Assembly (NCBI GenBank): GCA_937892705.1
Contig: CALBGR010000017.1
Coordinates: 1-64,000, forward strand
Direction of reading: 5' to 3'
DNA length: 64,000 bases
Source of the DNA: an uncultured Candidatus Saccharibacteria bacterium
GTDB taxonomy: Bacteria; Patescibacteriota; Saccharimonadia; Saccharimonadales; UBA4665
Under the pieces are notes generated by a model. It was not told where the DNA came from and did no database searches. It was given only the letters and a program-made list of their open reading frames with translations. Positions 1-8,445 of the stretch are shown here, piece by piece (within the stretch, counting starts at the first letter, position 1; each line of letters starts with the position of its first letter). A program made the translations under genes and the position numbers.

Positions 1-1
1 T

Positions 2-202
2 AATGGCTCAAATTGGCAAGCAGTAGGCAGTGCAGGCTTTTCGGCGGGAGTAGCTGACTACCCCTCGCTTACCTTTGACAAAGATGGTACGCCGTATGTA
101 GCGTATCGGGATGGTGGTAATAGCAACAAAGCCACGGTCATGCGCTTTAATGGCTCAAATTGGCAAGCAGTAGGCAGTGCAGGCTTTTCGGCGGGAGTAG
201 CT
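2..202 (+). repeat. Tandem 147-nt coding repeat
   Basis: The stretch 2-55 recurs without a mismatch at 149-202, a period of 147 nt or exactly 49 codons. The remainder of each unit has diverged but keeps the protein pattern (PYVAYRDGGN). The array probably continues upstream of the window. Confidence 0.9.
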
Positions 203-1195
203 ACTCATGTGTCGCTTGCCTTGGATAACGGTGACATGCCGTATGTGGCATACCGAGACGGCGGCAACGACAACAAACTCACCGTCATGGAGTACGGTCG
301 TCGTTCGCTTGATCTCACCAATGCTGTTACCAACGACCTTGTCAACATCACCGGTCGTGGCGTCAATATCCAGGATGCAGAGGCAGTGACCGAAGAGGAT
401 TTGACGGAAAACGAAGAATATAACTACCCCTTAGGCTTGGTCGATTTTAGCTACAAAACCTTCCATGCGAGCAACCAGATTGAAGTTACCTTTGTAACTG
501 AACTGAATGCTGGGGACGTCGTCGCTCATAAGTACAACCCTGACACGGAAGAATATGAAGAAATTTCTGGCGCCACCATTATCAAAACCACATTGAACGG
601 CCAACCGGCTCTGAAGGTCTCCTACACCATTGAGGACAACGGCGCTCTTGATACTGACCCTGCCACCGGCAGCGTTAGCGATCCGATGGGGTTGGCAATT
701 AAACCTCAGGAGGAGCCTGGTGGTGAGTCCGGTGACAGTGAACCTGGCAATAATGAACCTAGGAATGGCGAACCCGGTAGTGGTGAGCCCGGCGGAGGTA
801 AACCGGGTGGCGGCAATAATGGAAATGGTGGTGTGCCCGGTGGCAGCAAGCCTGGTGGCAATAAGCCCGACAGAGGTGGCAACGACAACAAACCAGATGG
901 CGGCAATAATGGAAGTAACAGATATAACAGTAGCAATGGATTAAATGGTAGCGAACCAGGTGATAGCGAACCTAGTGACGGTGTACCCAGCGGTAGTGGT
1001 AATGAAGATGGTGACGGCAACGACGATATCGGTAGCGACAGCGCTTTCGGTAATACTGCCACTAATACAGACAGTAGCACTACGTCAAACACCAATCTTG
1101 GTTTCAAGGGTCTGATACTCATCATTATAGCGGTAGCTACGGGATTGCTCGCTATCTTCATCGTGCGACGACGGGTACAGCGGACTACTAACTGA
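2..1195 (+). CDS. C-terminal part of a repeat-containing surface protein (5' truncated by window edge)
   Basis: The reading frame is open from base 2, so the gene starts upstream; the first ATG at 140 lies inside a repeat and is not a start. Order of parts: two 49-residue repeats of beta-propeller type (NGSNWQAVG...PYVAYRDGG), then a domain of about 130 residues resembling the choice-of-anchor U family (YPLGLVDFSY; end SDPMGLAIKP). Next comes a Gly/Pro/Asn/Ser/Glu-rich linker of roughly 130 residues, then one membrane helix (LGFKGLILIIIAVATGLLAI) and a short basic tail (VRRRVQRTTN). This arrangement suggests a protein displayed outside the cell and held by its C-terminal helix. The giant protein at the other end of the window ends with the same kind of domain and helix. 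Role unknown; adhesion or host contact is a guess. Confidence 0.8.
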   Translation, partial: NGSNWQAVGSAGFSAGVADYPSLTFDKDGTPYVAYRDGGNSNKATVMRFNGSNWQAVGSAGFSAGVATHVSLALDNGDMPYVAYRDGGNDNKLTVMEYGRRSLDLTNAVTNDLVNITGRGVNIQDAEAVTEEDLTENEEYNYPLGLVDFSYKTFHASNQIEVTFVTELNAGDVVAHKYNPDTEEYEEISGATIIKTTLNGQPALKVSYTIEDNGALDTDPATGSVSDPMGLAIKPQEEPGGESGDSEPGNNEPRNGEPGSGEPGGGKPGGGNNGNGGVPGGSKPGGNKPDRGGNDNKPDGGNNGSNRYNSSNGLNGSEPGDSEPSDGVPSGSGNEDGDGNDDIGSDSAFGNTATNTDSSTTSNTNLGFKGLILIIIAVATGLLAIFIVRRRVQRTTN

Positions 1196-1334
1196 TATAC
1201 CTCAGTAAGACTTTTCTTTTTTTGTCATTCCGCGTCGGATGACAGAGCAACTCAAAACCGTCCTGTTTGTTTTGCCAGGCTATTCTGGCTACAACTAGAC
1301 TCATACGATCTGGCATCCGCTCCAAACGCCCACT

Positions 1335-1366
1335 AAAAAAGACCAGTCAAAAAACCTGGCTTTTTA
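1335..1366 (+). terminator. Probable intrinsic terminator
   Basis: An A-rich arm ending AAAAAG plus CCAG pairs with CTGG plus CTTTTT across a small A-rich loop, followed by further T-rich sequence. It lies about 140 nt after the surface-protein stop and before the oppositely oriented YjbQ gene, so it could serve both. The rest of 1196-1425 shows no gene; an imperfect hairpin at about 1224-1245 has its T-run on the wrong side for a terminator. Confidence 0.55.
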
Positions 1367-1425
1367 CTTACTTGAAGTCAATGACTGATAACTACAAATA
1401 AGCAGAAAATATCCATGTACTTAAT

Positions 1426-1809
1426 TTACAACACCACTACATGTACCTGTCGCTCACGCGGACCATCAAGCTCAACTAAAATAACACGTTGCCACATGCC
1501 AAGTACAAATTGCCCATCATACACTGGTATTGTGACGCTCGGACCAATAATAGAGCTCGCCAAGTGTGCCGGTACATGCGATGGATTGTGCGGATGACGA
1601 TAATTGAGTTTTGGAATCATTTCCCATACAGCGTCCAAAAGATCGAGATCCGTGCCAGGATCTAGATCAGCCGTTGTCACAGCACAGGTAGTATGTGCTA
1701 CAAACACCACCGCAGCTTTAGAGTCAGGACGAATAGCTTGCTGCACATCATTTGTAATATCTATTACCTGCCGTGCTTGCGTAGTGATAACTGTCAGTGT
1801 TTTGCTCAT
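1426..1809 (-). CDS. YjbQ/UPF0047 family protein
   Basis: This 127-residue protein matches the YjbQ (UPF0047) family over its full usual length. Family hallmarks are visible: AHTTCAVTT, the acidic DLDPGTDLDLL segment, the HPHN and HVPAHLASSIIGPS motifs, and the C-terminal GxWQRV...VELDGPRxR. Members have been linked to weak thiamine-phosphate-synthase-like activity, but their physiological role is unsettled. The gene has no Shine-Dalgarno sequence. A TAAAAT box (1821-1816 on the minus strand) lies 6 nt before the ATG, so its mRNA is probably leaderless. It is transcribed divergently from the DUF167 gene. Confidence 0.9.
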   Translation of the reverse strand: MSKTLTVITTQARQVIDITNDVQQAIRPDSKAAVVFVAHTTCAVTTADLDPGTDLDLLDAVWEMIPKLNYRHPHNPSHVPAHLASSIIGPSVTIPVYDGQFVLGMWQRVILVELDGPRERQVHVVVL

Positions 1810-1874
1810 AATTATATTTTACCGCCTCTGAGAAACGATTAAGCAGTAAGTGTTATAATACTTCGTTAATTACT

Positions 1875-2102
1875 ATGCGTATCACAGTAATAGTTAAACC
1901 AAATTCAAAGCATCGAGAAGAAGTGGTGCAATCAGACGACTATAATTTTATTGTCTACACTAAAGCACCTGCCATAGAAGGTAAAGCAAATAAAGCAGTA
2001 ATGCTATTACTTGCAAAACATTTTAACGTTAGCAAATCTGCGGTTAACCTGCTCCGCGGCCACAATTCCAAACAAAAAGTGTTTGAAATAAACAAAGATT
2101 AG
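1875..2102 (+). CDS. DUF167 (YggU-like) family protein
   Basis: A 75-residue protein with the DUF167/UPF0235 signature: MRITVIVKPNSK at the start, KAPAIEGKANKAVMLLLAKHF in the middle and LLRGHNSKQKVFEI at the end. Length is slightly short for the family, whose function is not established. A TGT-TATAAT extended -10 (1854-1859) lies 15 nt before the ATG, giving a leader of only about 9 nt without a Shine-Dalgarno sequence. The gene is single and divergent from YjbQ. Confidence 0.88.
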   Translation: MRITVIVKPNSKHREEVVQSDDYNFIVYTKAPAIEGKANKAVMLLLAKHFNVSKSAVNLLRGHNSKQKVFEINKD

Positions 2103-2119
2103 AAGCATATTTTAGCTAT

Positions 2120-2436
2120 TTGACGGTCAGCCATTTGGTTGCGCATCACATCAATGTGGACGAGGATGCTATATTCAAAGCTCTAGACAATACAACACGC
2201 AGGCTTATTCTGCGTGAGTTGGTTAAGCGCGAAAACCAAACGCTTTTCGAACTCTGCGCCCGACTCACCATGAAACACAATATAGACATGTCTCGGCAGG
2301 CTATATCCAAACATCTTAAATCCTAGAAAAAGTAGGCTTAGTCCAATCTGAATTTCGCAGCAAATACCAAGTTCTTAGTTTTGACCGCAGGCCAATTATT
2401 TTTATCACAGAAAGGTGGTGCAGCAACAAAGAATAA
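2120..2436 (+). pseudogene. Frameshifted ArsR-type transcriptional regulator
   Basis: The frame beginning at a TTG codon encodes a typical winged-helix start (FKALDNTTRRLILREL ... MSRQAISKHLK) and then stops after 68 residues. One base farther, the next frame continues in perfect family style (LEKVGLVQSEFRSKYQ ... FITERWCSNKE) up to a TAA at 2434. The break lies at AAATCCTAG, where one A appears to be missing (AAAATCCTA would restore the expected K-I-L-E). The protein is therefore a broken ArsR regulator. The VOC remnant downstream was probably its partner, as arsR/glyoxalase pairs are common. A sequencing error in the A-run is possible, but the partner gene is also broken. Confidence 0.8.
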
Positions 2437-2487
2437 CCCGGACCAGCAAGCAGTAACTTTATATATCAACCAAAAGGAGAACCGGCT

Positions 2488-2734
2488 ATGAAAATCATAC
2501 TTACCAGCGTATTTGTGGATGATCAGGACAAAGCACTAAAATTCTACACAGAAAAACTCGGCTTTATTAAAAAAAGACATGCCTGCTGGAGATTTCAAAT
2601 GGCTCACCGTAGTATCACCTGAAGATCCTGATGACGTGGAGTTGCTCCTTAAACCTAATGACAACCCTGTTGCAAAAGCATACACAAAGGGTTTAGTTGA
2701 ATAAGGTATACCTGCGGCAACCTTATTCAAATAA
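2488..2734 (+). pseudogene. Remnant of a VOC (glyoxalase/bleomycin-resistance) protein
   Basis: After a good Shine-Dalgarno sequence (AAAAGGAGA) the ATG at 2488 starts the classic VOC N-terminus (ILTSVFVDDQDKALKFYTEKLGF). The frame then shifts in a run of seven A residues near 2569-2575. The following frame reads DMPAGDFKWLTVVSPEDPD...VELLLKPNDNPVAKAY, then hits TAA at 2702 after GLVE and a second TAA at 2732. The C-terminal third of the domain is missing. Three separate lesions make true decay more likely than a base-calling artefact. Confidence 0.82.
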
Positions 2735-2867
2735 TGCAGCAATAGGGCTGCGTGGACTACTCCTTAAGTATGCAATGTCAAAAATAGTTACAAAAATGCT
2801 TATGCATGCAATATTTACTTCATAAAGCTATGATAAGAATGTCAAGAACTCGTAAGCGGAGCAGTCT

Positions 2868-3731
2868 ATGGCCCATTCCTCTAATCTACTTTTACTCCCG
2901 CTGAAATGCACCTTGATTAGTATACTCATAGCAGTTGATTTATGTTTGGCCATTCTTCTACTTAAATCTTTGCAAGTTTTGGATTTAGACATTTCTCTAT
3001 CCGCAAACAACGCGCATGTATCGAAAAAAAGCAAAAATAGCGACTTTCGCAGTGCATTTGATACAAACCTCAAACAAACCATCAGCACTTTTCACTATAC
3101 AATCGAACATACAACTCAAAACGTCAGCCGCACTATCGGATCTTTTGCCAACACGGTAGGCGATACCACAACACAAATCACAAAAAGCATTACTACTACC
3201 ATTACCAAACCCGAGACCATTATTCGCCCCGACCTTCCTTATGATATACCAAAAATCGAGATTACAGCTGCCACGCCAACAAACACAACTGAATCTACCC
3301 TTCAACCCACAGCTACGCCTGTTAATGTAGAATTTCCATCAGTTGTTTGGCCGATAAAAGGAGTGGTCACAACAGAATTCGGCACTCCGCATAGACCTTA
3401 TCAACCCACTCATACGGGTATAGACATCTCTAGTCACCTGCCATCAGGCCGTGCTTCTGTCACACCTTTTACAGAGGGCGTGGTTACACAAGTTGTACAT
3501 GCTCGATCAGGACTTGGCAATCATATAATCATTGATCATGGCAATGGCATTACCTCATATTATGCTCACTTATTCTCTATTACCGTGAAAGAAGGTCAAA
3601 TGGTAAAACCAGGCGACATCATTGGATACGAAGGCCGCACTGGTATTGCAACCGGGCCGCATCTTCACTTTGAAATTCGACAAAACAATGTCCCGATAAA
3701 TCCGCGAAAGTTCATTCCTAATGACCCATAA
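2868..3731 (+). CDS. Membrane-anchored M23 (LytM-type) peptidase
   Basis: A 287-residue protein with an N-terminal hydrophobic helix (residues about 6-33) that acts as signal anchor, a Thr/Asn-rich helical linker (to about 160) and a C-terminal peptidase M23 domain. The zinc ligands are present: H182 and D186 in HTGID, and the HLH motif at about 265-267 (GPHLHFE). Substrates of the family are peptide cross-links or stems of peptidoglycan; here it would act outside the membrane on the cell's own wall or on that of a host. The gene stands alone on the plus strand. The ATG is preceded by GGAGC about 10 nt upstream. Confidence 0.9.
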   Translation: MAHSSNLLLLPLKCTLISILIAVDLCLAILLLKSLQVLDLDISLSANNAHVSKKSKNSDFRSAFDTNLKQTISTFHYTIEHTTQNVSRTIGSFANTVGDTTTQITKSITTTITKPETIIRPDLPYDIPKIEITAATPTNTTESTLQPTATPVNVEFPSVVWPIKGVVTTEFGTPHRPYQPTHTGIDISSHLPSGRASVTPFTEGVVTQVVHARSGLGNHIIIDHGNGITSYYAHLFSITVKEGQMVKPGDIIGYEGRTGIATGPHLHFEIRQNNVPINPRKFIPNDP

Positions 3732-3741
3732 TTTTCATGCT

Positions 3742-4647
3742 TTACACACTTTGGTACGCCTGCTCTAGTTCAGCGATATCAATTTTCTTCATGCGCATGA
3801 AACTGTCTGTTACTCGTTCGACTTGTTCAGGCGTGCCATTCATAAGCATATTATTCATTGCCTCAGGCACAATTTGCCACGATACACCAAATTTGTCCTT
3901 CAGCCATCCGCATTGTTCAGCCTCAGGCACTGCAGATAATCTCTCCCAATACATATCTACCTCTGCCTGATCCTTGCAGGTAACCACTAAAGATATTGCT
4001 TCGTTAAAATCAAATGTATACTCTTGAGCGCTGTCCATCGCCGTAAACTGCTGACCCATAATGGTAAATTCGCCATACATTACAGACCCTGCCTGATTTG
4101 CGTTTATGTCTGCAGGATAGCGGCTAATCTCGCCGACCCTAGATTCCGGAAATACTGATGTGTAGAATTTCATGGCTTCTTCGGCCTTGCCGTATTGCTT
4201 GTTTACAAACAAAAGTGAGGTTACGATCTTTTGCGTTATTTGCCCTGGAGACACTCCAAGCTGCCATGACACTCCATACTTATCCTGCAGCCAGCCGTAG
4301 TATTCACTAAATGGATAGATGCCAAGCGACATAAGCTCGGTTGCGCCATTGCTCAAAAACTTTTCCCATAGCCTATTCACCTCATCGGCTGTACTACAAC
4401 GCACAAGGAAAGAGATTGATGGATTAAATGTAAAGTGCGGACCACCATTAAGTGCAATAAAAGTCTGTCCCTCGATTTCAAATTCAACAGTCAGCACACT
4501 ACCAGGCTCGTGACCATGAATCTCTTTACCTGCATTCGTGTAGTAATCGGTGCGCAGTGACTTCACAGTATCGAAAATAGATGCATAAAGATCGACAGCC
4601 TCTTCAGCCTGATCATTAAACCATAAAGTTGGGACAATTTGTCGCAT
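3742..4647 (-). CDS. Two-domain PhnB-like VOC protein
   Basis: The 301-residue protein consists of two consecutive PhnB/3-demethylubiquinone-methyltransferase-like VOC domains. The first opens with VPTLWFNDQAEEAVDLYASIF and contains GPHFTFNPSISFLV and YGWLQDKYGVSWQL. The second opens with VTSLLFVNKQYGKAEEAMKFYTSVFPESRVG and ends YTFDFNEAISLVV...CGWLKDKFGVSWQIVPEAMNNML. Such tandem proteins are widespread but functionally undefined. GAGG about 9 nt before the ATG may serve as ribosome-binding site. It converges on the M23 gene with a 10-nt gap. Confidence 0.88.
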   Translation of the reverse strand: MRQIVPTLWFNDQAEEAVDLYASIFDTVKSLRTDYYTNAGKEIHGHEPGSVLTVEFEIEGQTFIALNGGPHFTFNPSISFLVRCSTADEVNRLWEKFLSNGATELMSLGIYPFSEYYGWLQDKYGVSWQLGVSPGQITQKIVTSLLFVNKQYGKAEEAMKFYTSVFPESRVGEISRYPADINANQAGSVMYGEFTIMGQQFTAMDSAQEYTFDFNEAISLVVTCKDQAEVDMYWERLSAVPEAEQCGWLKDKFGVSWQIVPEAMNNMLMNGTPEQVERVTDSFMRMKKIDIAELEQAYQSV

Positions 4648-4737
4648 AATACGCGCCTCACTATTACGTTACTTTTAATTTTTACACACAACACCTATTG
4701 TTAAAGTGCCATATTTAACAATGTATCTGCGCTCAAA

Positions 4738-6276
4738 TTAGTATTCTCGCTGGAATAATTTCTTATTGGTAAATTCAGCTAAGTTATCTTTGTTAATACC
4801 AAAGAGTTCGCTGACCGTTACCAACACATATCCTTGACGCTGCAACTCGTCGACAATCTGAGCTGCCGCATCAACAGTTGTTGCGTGAATTTCGTGCATA
4901 AGAATAACAGCTCCTGGTTTTGCTCCAGCAATTGCTCGTTGATGCACCAAATTAGGGTCACGATCTCTCCAATCTAATGTATCAACATTCCAAAGCGCTA
5001 TCGGCATATTTATTTGCGCCATAGTTCGAGCATCAACCGCTCCATACGGCGGACGCATGAGTTTAGGATATACGCCGCTGGCATTATAGATTGCTTGATT
5101 CGTCTGCTGTACTTGATTTGCAACGGCTCCATCACTGAGATTAGTGAGATTAGAATGATCCCAGCTATGGTTTCCGATTTCATTCTTCAAACTAACTGCT
5201 CGCTTCAATTCTGGCGCATAGGGACCTACACGATTTCCTATCATGAAGAACGTCGCAACTGCATTACGCTGACTAAGAACATCAAGCAATCTATTGCCAT
5301 TTGGCGCATACGGACCATCATCATAAGTAAGCGCTATACACTTCATTTTGCTGCAGTCGATATTTTCCCTGTTTTCACCCACCAGCTGCTGCGCTCGTCG
5401 CCGTGCCTCTTCAGCCTGCTTCGCCAGTCTTGCTTCTGCTTCTTTCTGCTCTTTAAGCTTCGGCAAGAATACGTCAATAGTTGTTTGATTAAACAAGTCA
5501 TACAGCGAATCAGTCGAAAGCTCTACTTCTATAACACCTTCGGTTGCTGGCGCTACCGTTCCCGGCTCGTACGTTATTATCAGCTTCTCGTTACCGGTAA
5601 GAATGAAATTGTGAAAATGTATGGGGTTCGGTTCAGTCGCATGCTGCATCCTTTTTCGGAATGTGCCCTTACTGTAGTAAGCTGCTTCAAACCGCTTCTG
5701 AAGCTCCTGACGAACCAAACTAGAAAGTGTTTGCGCAAACTGAACATCAGGCTTGAATAAATCTCCGATGTTCAGTCGTTTACCCGCCTTGCGATCATAC
5801 AAAAGGCTAACTCGACGTACTTTCACATCTTTCGTCGCTAGATGATCTGGATATTCTCTAATAGAATACGTAACTTCTAAGTATTGATCTGTTGCAAAAT
5901 CAATATTCGGACTTGCATTACATTCATAAACAAGCGCTGTCTTGTTTTGCTGGCCTGTTTCTTTACACGGCATAAAATTAACATCCACCACATTTCGGAT
6001 ATCTTTATTGACGTGCTCATTTTCACTTACCACGTACGTCGCATGCGCAAATAAAGACTCATTCTGAAAAGTATCTGATTCAAACTTTATATTTTTGTAC
6101 TTCGCATTTACCGCCTCTTGAGCAGCTCTAATGTGATGCCCTTGCCAATATTCCCAGCCAGCCCAAGACATACAACAACAAACAGTGTAAGAAGGCTGCG
6201 CACGGTCACGCGGTACGACTGAGAAGTTTTTTTCGTTTTTTTTAAGTGAAGCGTTTTGTGATCCTTGCCGTTTCAT
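4738..6276 (-). CDS. Polysaccharide deacetylase with N-terminal DUF3298-like domain (PdaC-like)
   Basis: The C-terminal 200 residues form a complete NodB (CE4) domain with TYDDGP, the metal-binding HSWDH (H-x3-H), RPPYG, DTLDW and LMHEIH. It should remove acetyl groups from N-acetylated glycans, probably peptidoglycan or chitin-like polymers. The preceding 250 residues resemble the DUF4163/DUF3298 module of PdaC (LEVTYSIREYPDH...RRVSLLYDRKAGKRLNIGDLF), joined by an Ala/Glu-rich helix. Export signals are weak: a Cys/Trp-rich stretch near the N-terminus is the only hydrophobic region. I prefer the ATG at 6276 (MKRQGSQN); an in-frame TTG at 6339 would add 21 residues. Confidence 0.88.
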   Translation of the reverse strand: MKRQGSQNASLKKNEKNFSVVPRDRAQPSYTVCCCMSWAGWEYWQGHHIRAAQEAVNAKYKNIKFESDTFQNESLFAHATYVVSENEHVNKDIRNVVDVNFMPCKETGQQNKTALVYECNASPNIDFATDQYLEVTYSIREYPDHLATKDVKVRRVSLLYDRKAGKRLNIGDLFKPDVQFAQTLSSLVRQELQKRFEAAYYSKGTFRKRMQHATEPNPIHFHNFILTGNEKLIITYEPGTVAPATEGVIEVELSTDSLYDLFNQTTIDVFLPKLKEQKEAEARLAKQAEEARRRAQQLVGENRENIDCSKMKCIALTYDDGPYAPNGNRLLDVLSQRNAVATFFMIGNRVGPYAPELKRAVSLKNEIGNHSWDHSNLTNLSDGAVANQVQQTNQAIYNASGVYPKLMRPPYGAVDARTMAQINMPIALWNVDTLDWRDRDPNLVHQRAIAGAKPGAVILMHEIHATTVDAAAQIVDELQRQGYVLVTVSELFGINKDNLAEFTNKKLFQREY

Positions 6277-6380
6277 ATTAGTTTTTCTGCAGTGTTGTAA
6301 GTTATTAAACATTGTAAAAATGCTTATGTTTTTTGTCAATCAAGCAAACTTTCCTGTAATAAACCCTATTTTCTAAATAA

Positions 6381-6396
6381 GCATAAGTTGTATAAT
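6381..6396 (+). promoter_or_regulatory. Promoter of a leaderless gene
   Basis: TATAAT at 6391-6396 is preceded by TAAGCATAAG and followed after 7 nt by the ATG of the esterase gene. The same TAAGCATAAGT element precedes GATAAT (17153-17158) in front of the peptide-binding-protein gene, so it may be a recurrent promoter element of this genome. Confidence 0.6.
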
Positions 6397-6403
6397 ACTG
6401 CTT

Positions 6404-7477
6404 ATGGCAACTACAAAAAATACAACAAAGAGGGCCCCAAAAAAGAAGACTGCACCTAAAAAACACCATACACTGAAAAAATGGCTTTTTATTACACTGG
6501 GTGTGTTTGTGTTATTTGTACTTGCTGCATACATTGCATTTCGGACAAGCCCATGGCCAGGCGCGCTTATTATTCGTTACGTCTTCGAACAAGGTGGTAA
6601 GAAAACCTCACAAGCTTTAGAAAAATATGTCCCTTCTGGGGTTAGCTCGATACAGAACGAGCAGTACCGTCCAAATGACAAAGATGCGCTTTTAGATGTG
6701 TATTATCCTAATACAGTAAAGAATACCCACGAGACATTACCAACCATTGTATGGATCCATGGCGGCGCATGGATTTCAGGCAGCAAAAAGGATGTGGCAA
6801 ATTATCTCAAAATTATCGCTGCACACGGCTATACTGCTGTTGGCGTAGATTATTCCATCGCTCCAGCAAAGCATTACCCAACACCGCTTCTGCAACTGAA
6901 CGACGCATTACTATACATCCAAGAACACGCTGAAAGACTGCATATCAACCCGTACAACATTGTGCTTGCTGGTGATTCGGCAGGATCGCAAATCGCAGCC
7001 CAAATGGCCGCACTAATTACAAATCCGCCCTACGCCTCACTATTAAACATTGATCCTACCCTGCAACCAAGCCAATTGAGAGCAACTATACTAAACTGCG
7101 GTGCATATGACTTAGCGCTTCCCGACTACAACGGCGAAGCAGGCGCATTTCTTAAAACAGTCCTATGGGCATATTCTGGCAAAAAGGACTTTCTCAATGA
7201 TCCCGTTCTGAGACAAGCCTCTGTAATTGACTATGTAACAGCCGATTTCCCTCCGACCTTTATCACGGCAGGCAATGCAGACCCGCTTGAGTCACAGTCG
7301 AGAGAATTCGCAAAGAAATTACAAAGTTTAAATGTCTCAACAGACACACTTTTCTATCCAAAAGACCATACACCAAAACTGTCACATGAATACCAGTTCG
7401 TGCTCGATAATGCCGACGGCAAACAGGCGCTCGCTCGAATCCTTAGATTCTTAAACACACAAACAACATCTCAGTAA
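6404..7477 (+). CDS. Membrane-anchored alpha/beta hydrolase (HSL-type esterase/lipase)
   Basis: A 357-residue protein with a Lys/Thr-rich cytoplasmic start (residues 1-27), one membrane helix (about 28-45) and an alpha/beta-hydrolase domain. The oxyanion motif HGGAW, the nucleophile motif GDSAG and the late Asp (AGNADPLE) and His (KDHTPKLSHE) match the hormone-sensitive-lipase/acetyl-esterase family. The catalytic part should face outside, where it may cleave acyl or acetyl esters, perhaps on glycans given the two deacetylase genes nearby. The mRNA looks leaderless, since the -10 box ends 7 nt before the ATG. Substrate not predictable. Confidence 0.87.
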   Translation: MATTKNTTKRAPKKKTAPKKHHTLKKWLFITLGVFVLFVLAAYIAFRTSPWPGALIIRYVFEQGGKKTSQALEKYVPSGVSSIQNEQYRPNDKDALLDVYYPNTVKNTHETLPTIVWIHGGAWISGSKKDVANYLKIIAAHGYTAVGVDYSIAPAKHYPTPLLQLNDALLYIQEHAERLHINPYNIVLAGDSAGSQIAAQMAALITNPPYASLLNIDPTLQPSQLRATILNCGAYDLALPDYNGEAGAFLKTVLWAYSGKKDFLNDPVLRQASVIDYVTADFPPTFITAGNADPLESQSREFAKKLQSLNVSTDTLFYPKDHTPKLSHEYQFVLDNADGKQALARILRFLNTQTTSQ

Positions 7478-7602
7478 AATCCTGTGCATATCACATACAG
7501 ACTGTAATTAAAATTACAGCTCCCTAGCAAACTGCTTCGTATCCTGAAACAAAACACCCGAGCAAAACTAAGGACATGGTAATTGACGTATAAAGGAGCG
7601 GG

Positions 7603-8436
7603 ATGAAATACACGTATATCGGAATCGTGTCGGGATGCGTAGGGATAATTTGTCTGGTGCTGTTGTTTTTATATTTTATACCGCTCGTAAAAGCCAATAA
7701 CTATTTAAATGATACCAAGCAAGAAATAAAGCAGCTGAAAGCCAGCTTTCGTACGTTGTCTGAAACCACCCGCGGACCATATTTTGAAAAGCCTGATTGG
7801 CCGCCAGAACAAGCTATCAAAATGCTCCAGGATACCAAAGAAACCACAAATGCTATCCGCGACCAGCTGGAGCTATTTGAAAAAACCAGATCACACGTAC
7901 CTCAGCAAAACAATATCGTACTTACGAGCAAGCATGTACGAGCCAAAATTATTGATTCAGAAGTTGACGATATGGTAGCCCAGACCGAAGAGGTACTCAG
8001 TGACTACGATGAACTACTTGCATATCTAGAAGCTGTTGCAAATGCAAGAGCGGTATTTGAGAAGAATATTCAACAAATTAACAGCTATAGTGATCTCAAT
8101 ACACTTATCGGCAAATCATACCTTACTACCGCTATGAAAGATGAACTCGCTGCTGCTCAGCAAAAACTACAAGCTGCTCGCATACCAAGTCAGTACCAAG
8201 ATACCCACAATCTGTTTTTAAGCACTTTTGATCACGCGATAAATGGCTTTACAACATTAAATCGTGGACTCGCTAGTGCGCAAGATAAGCTGATATATGC
8301 TGGCGCTGCCACTATTGAATCAGCTTCGGAACAATACTACACCACAGTTGTAAACATACTTTACAGTGCTACTATTGCCTCACCTACTTTAGACGAGGTT
8401 GCAGAACTGACTGAAAAATTAGCGCCATTTGAATAA
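7603..8436 (+). CDS. Membrane-anchored helical protein of unknown function
   Basis: I do not recognise a family. The 277-residue product has an N-terminal membrane helix (residues about 5-28) followed by long amphipathic helices rich in Glu, Lys and Gln, likely coiled coil, with few aromatic residues. Its start is set by a strong GGAG 6 nt before the ATG, unlike its leaderless upstream neighbour. It converges on the deacetylase-glycosyltransferase gene with a 9-nt gap. The 125-nt spacer upstream contains a palindrome (CTGTAATT-AA-AATTACAG, 7502-7519) that might be an operator. Confidence 0.75.
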   Translation: MKYTYIGIVSGCVGIICLVLLFLYFIPLVKANNYLNDTKQEIKQLKASFRTLSETTRGPYFEKPDWPPEQAIKMLQDTKETTNAIRDQLELFEKTRSHVPQQNNIVLTSKHVRAKIIDSEVDDMVAQTEEVLSDYDELLAYLEAVANARAVFEKNIQQINSYSDLNTLIGKSYLTTAMKDELAAAQQKLQAARIPSQYQDTHNLFLSTFDHAINGFTTLNRGLASAQDKLIYAGAATIESASEQYYTTVVNILYSATIASPTLDEVAELTEKLAPFE

Positions 8437-8445
8437 AGCCAAGCC

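Noticed and set aside
706..1161. A 151-residue Leu/Pro/Ser-rich ORF on the minus strand
   Set aside because: It is the mirror of the Gly/Pro/Asn-rich linker of the surface protein; low complexity, no ribosome site or promoter.
1224..1245. Hairpin TGTCATTCCG...CGGATGACA as terminator
   Set aside because: The stem has a bulge and the T-run lies before it on the plus strand, so neither strand gives a normal terminator.
5014..5760. A 248-residue plus-strand ORF
   Set aside because: Lies fully opposite the deacetylase gene, whose catalytic motifs are intact; the antisense product looks like random sequence.
7502..7519. Palindrome CTGTAATT-AA-AATTACAG as terminator
   Set aside because: No T-run follows and the stem is AT-rich; at most an operator, with no regulator gene nearby.
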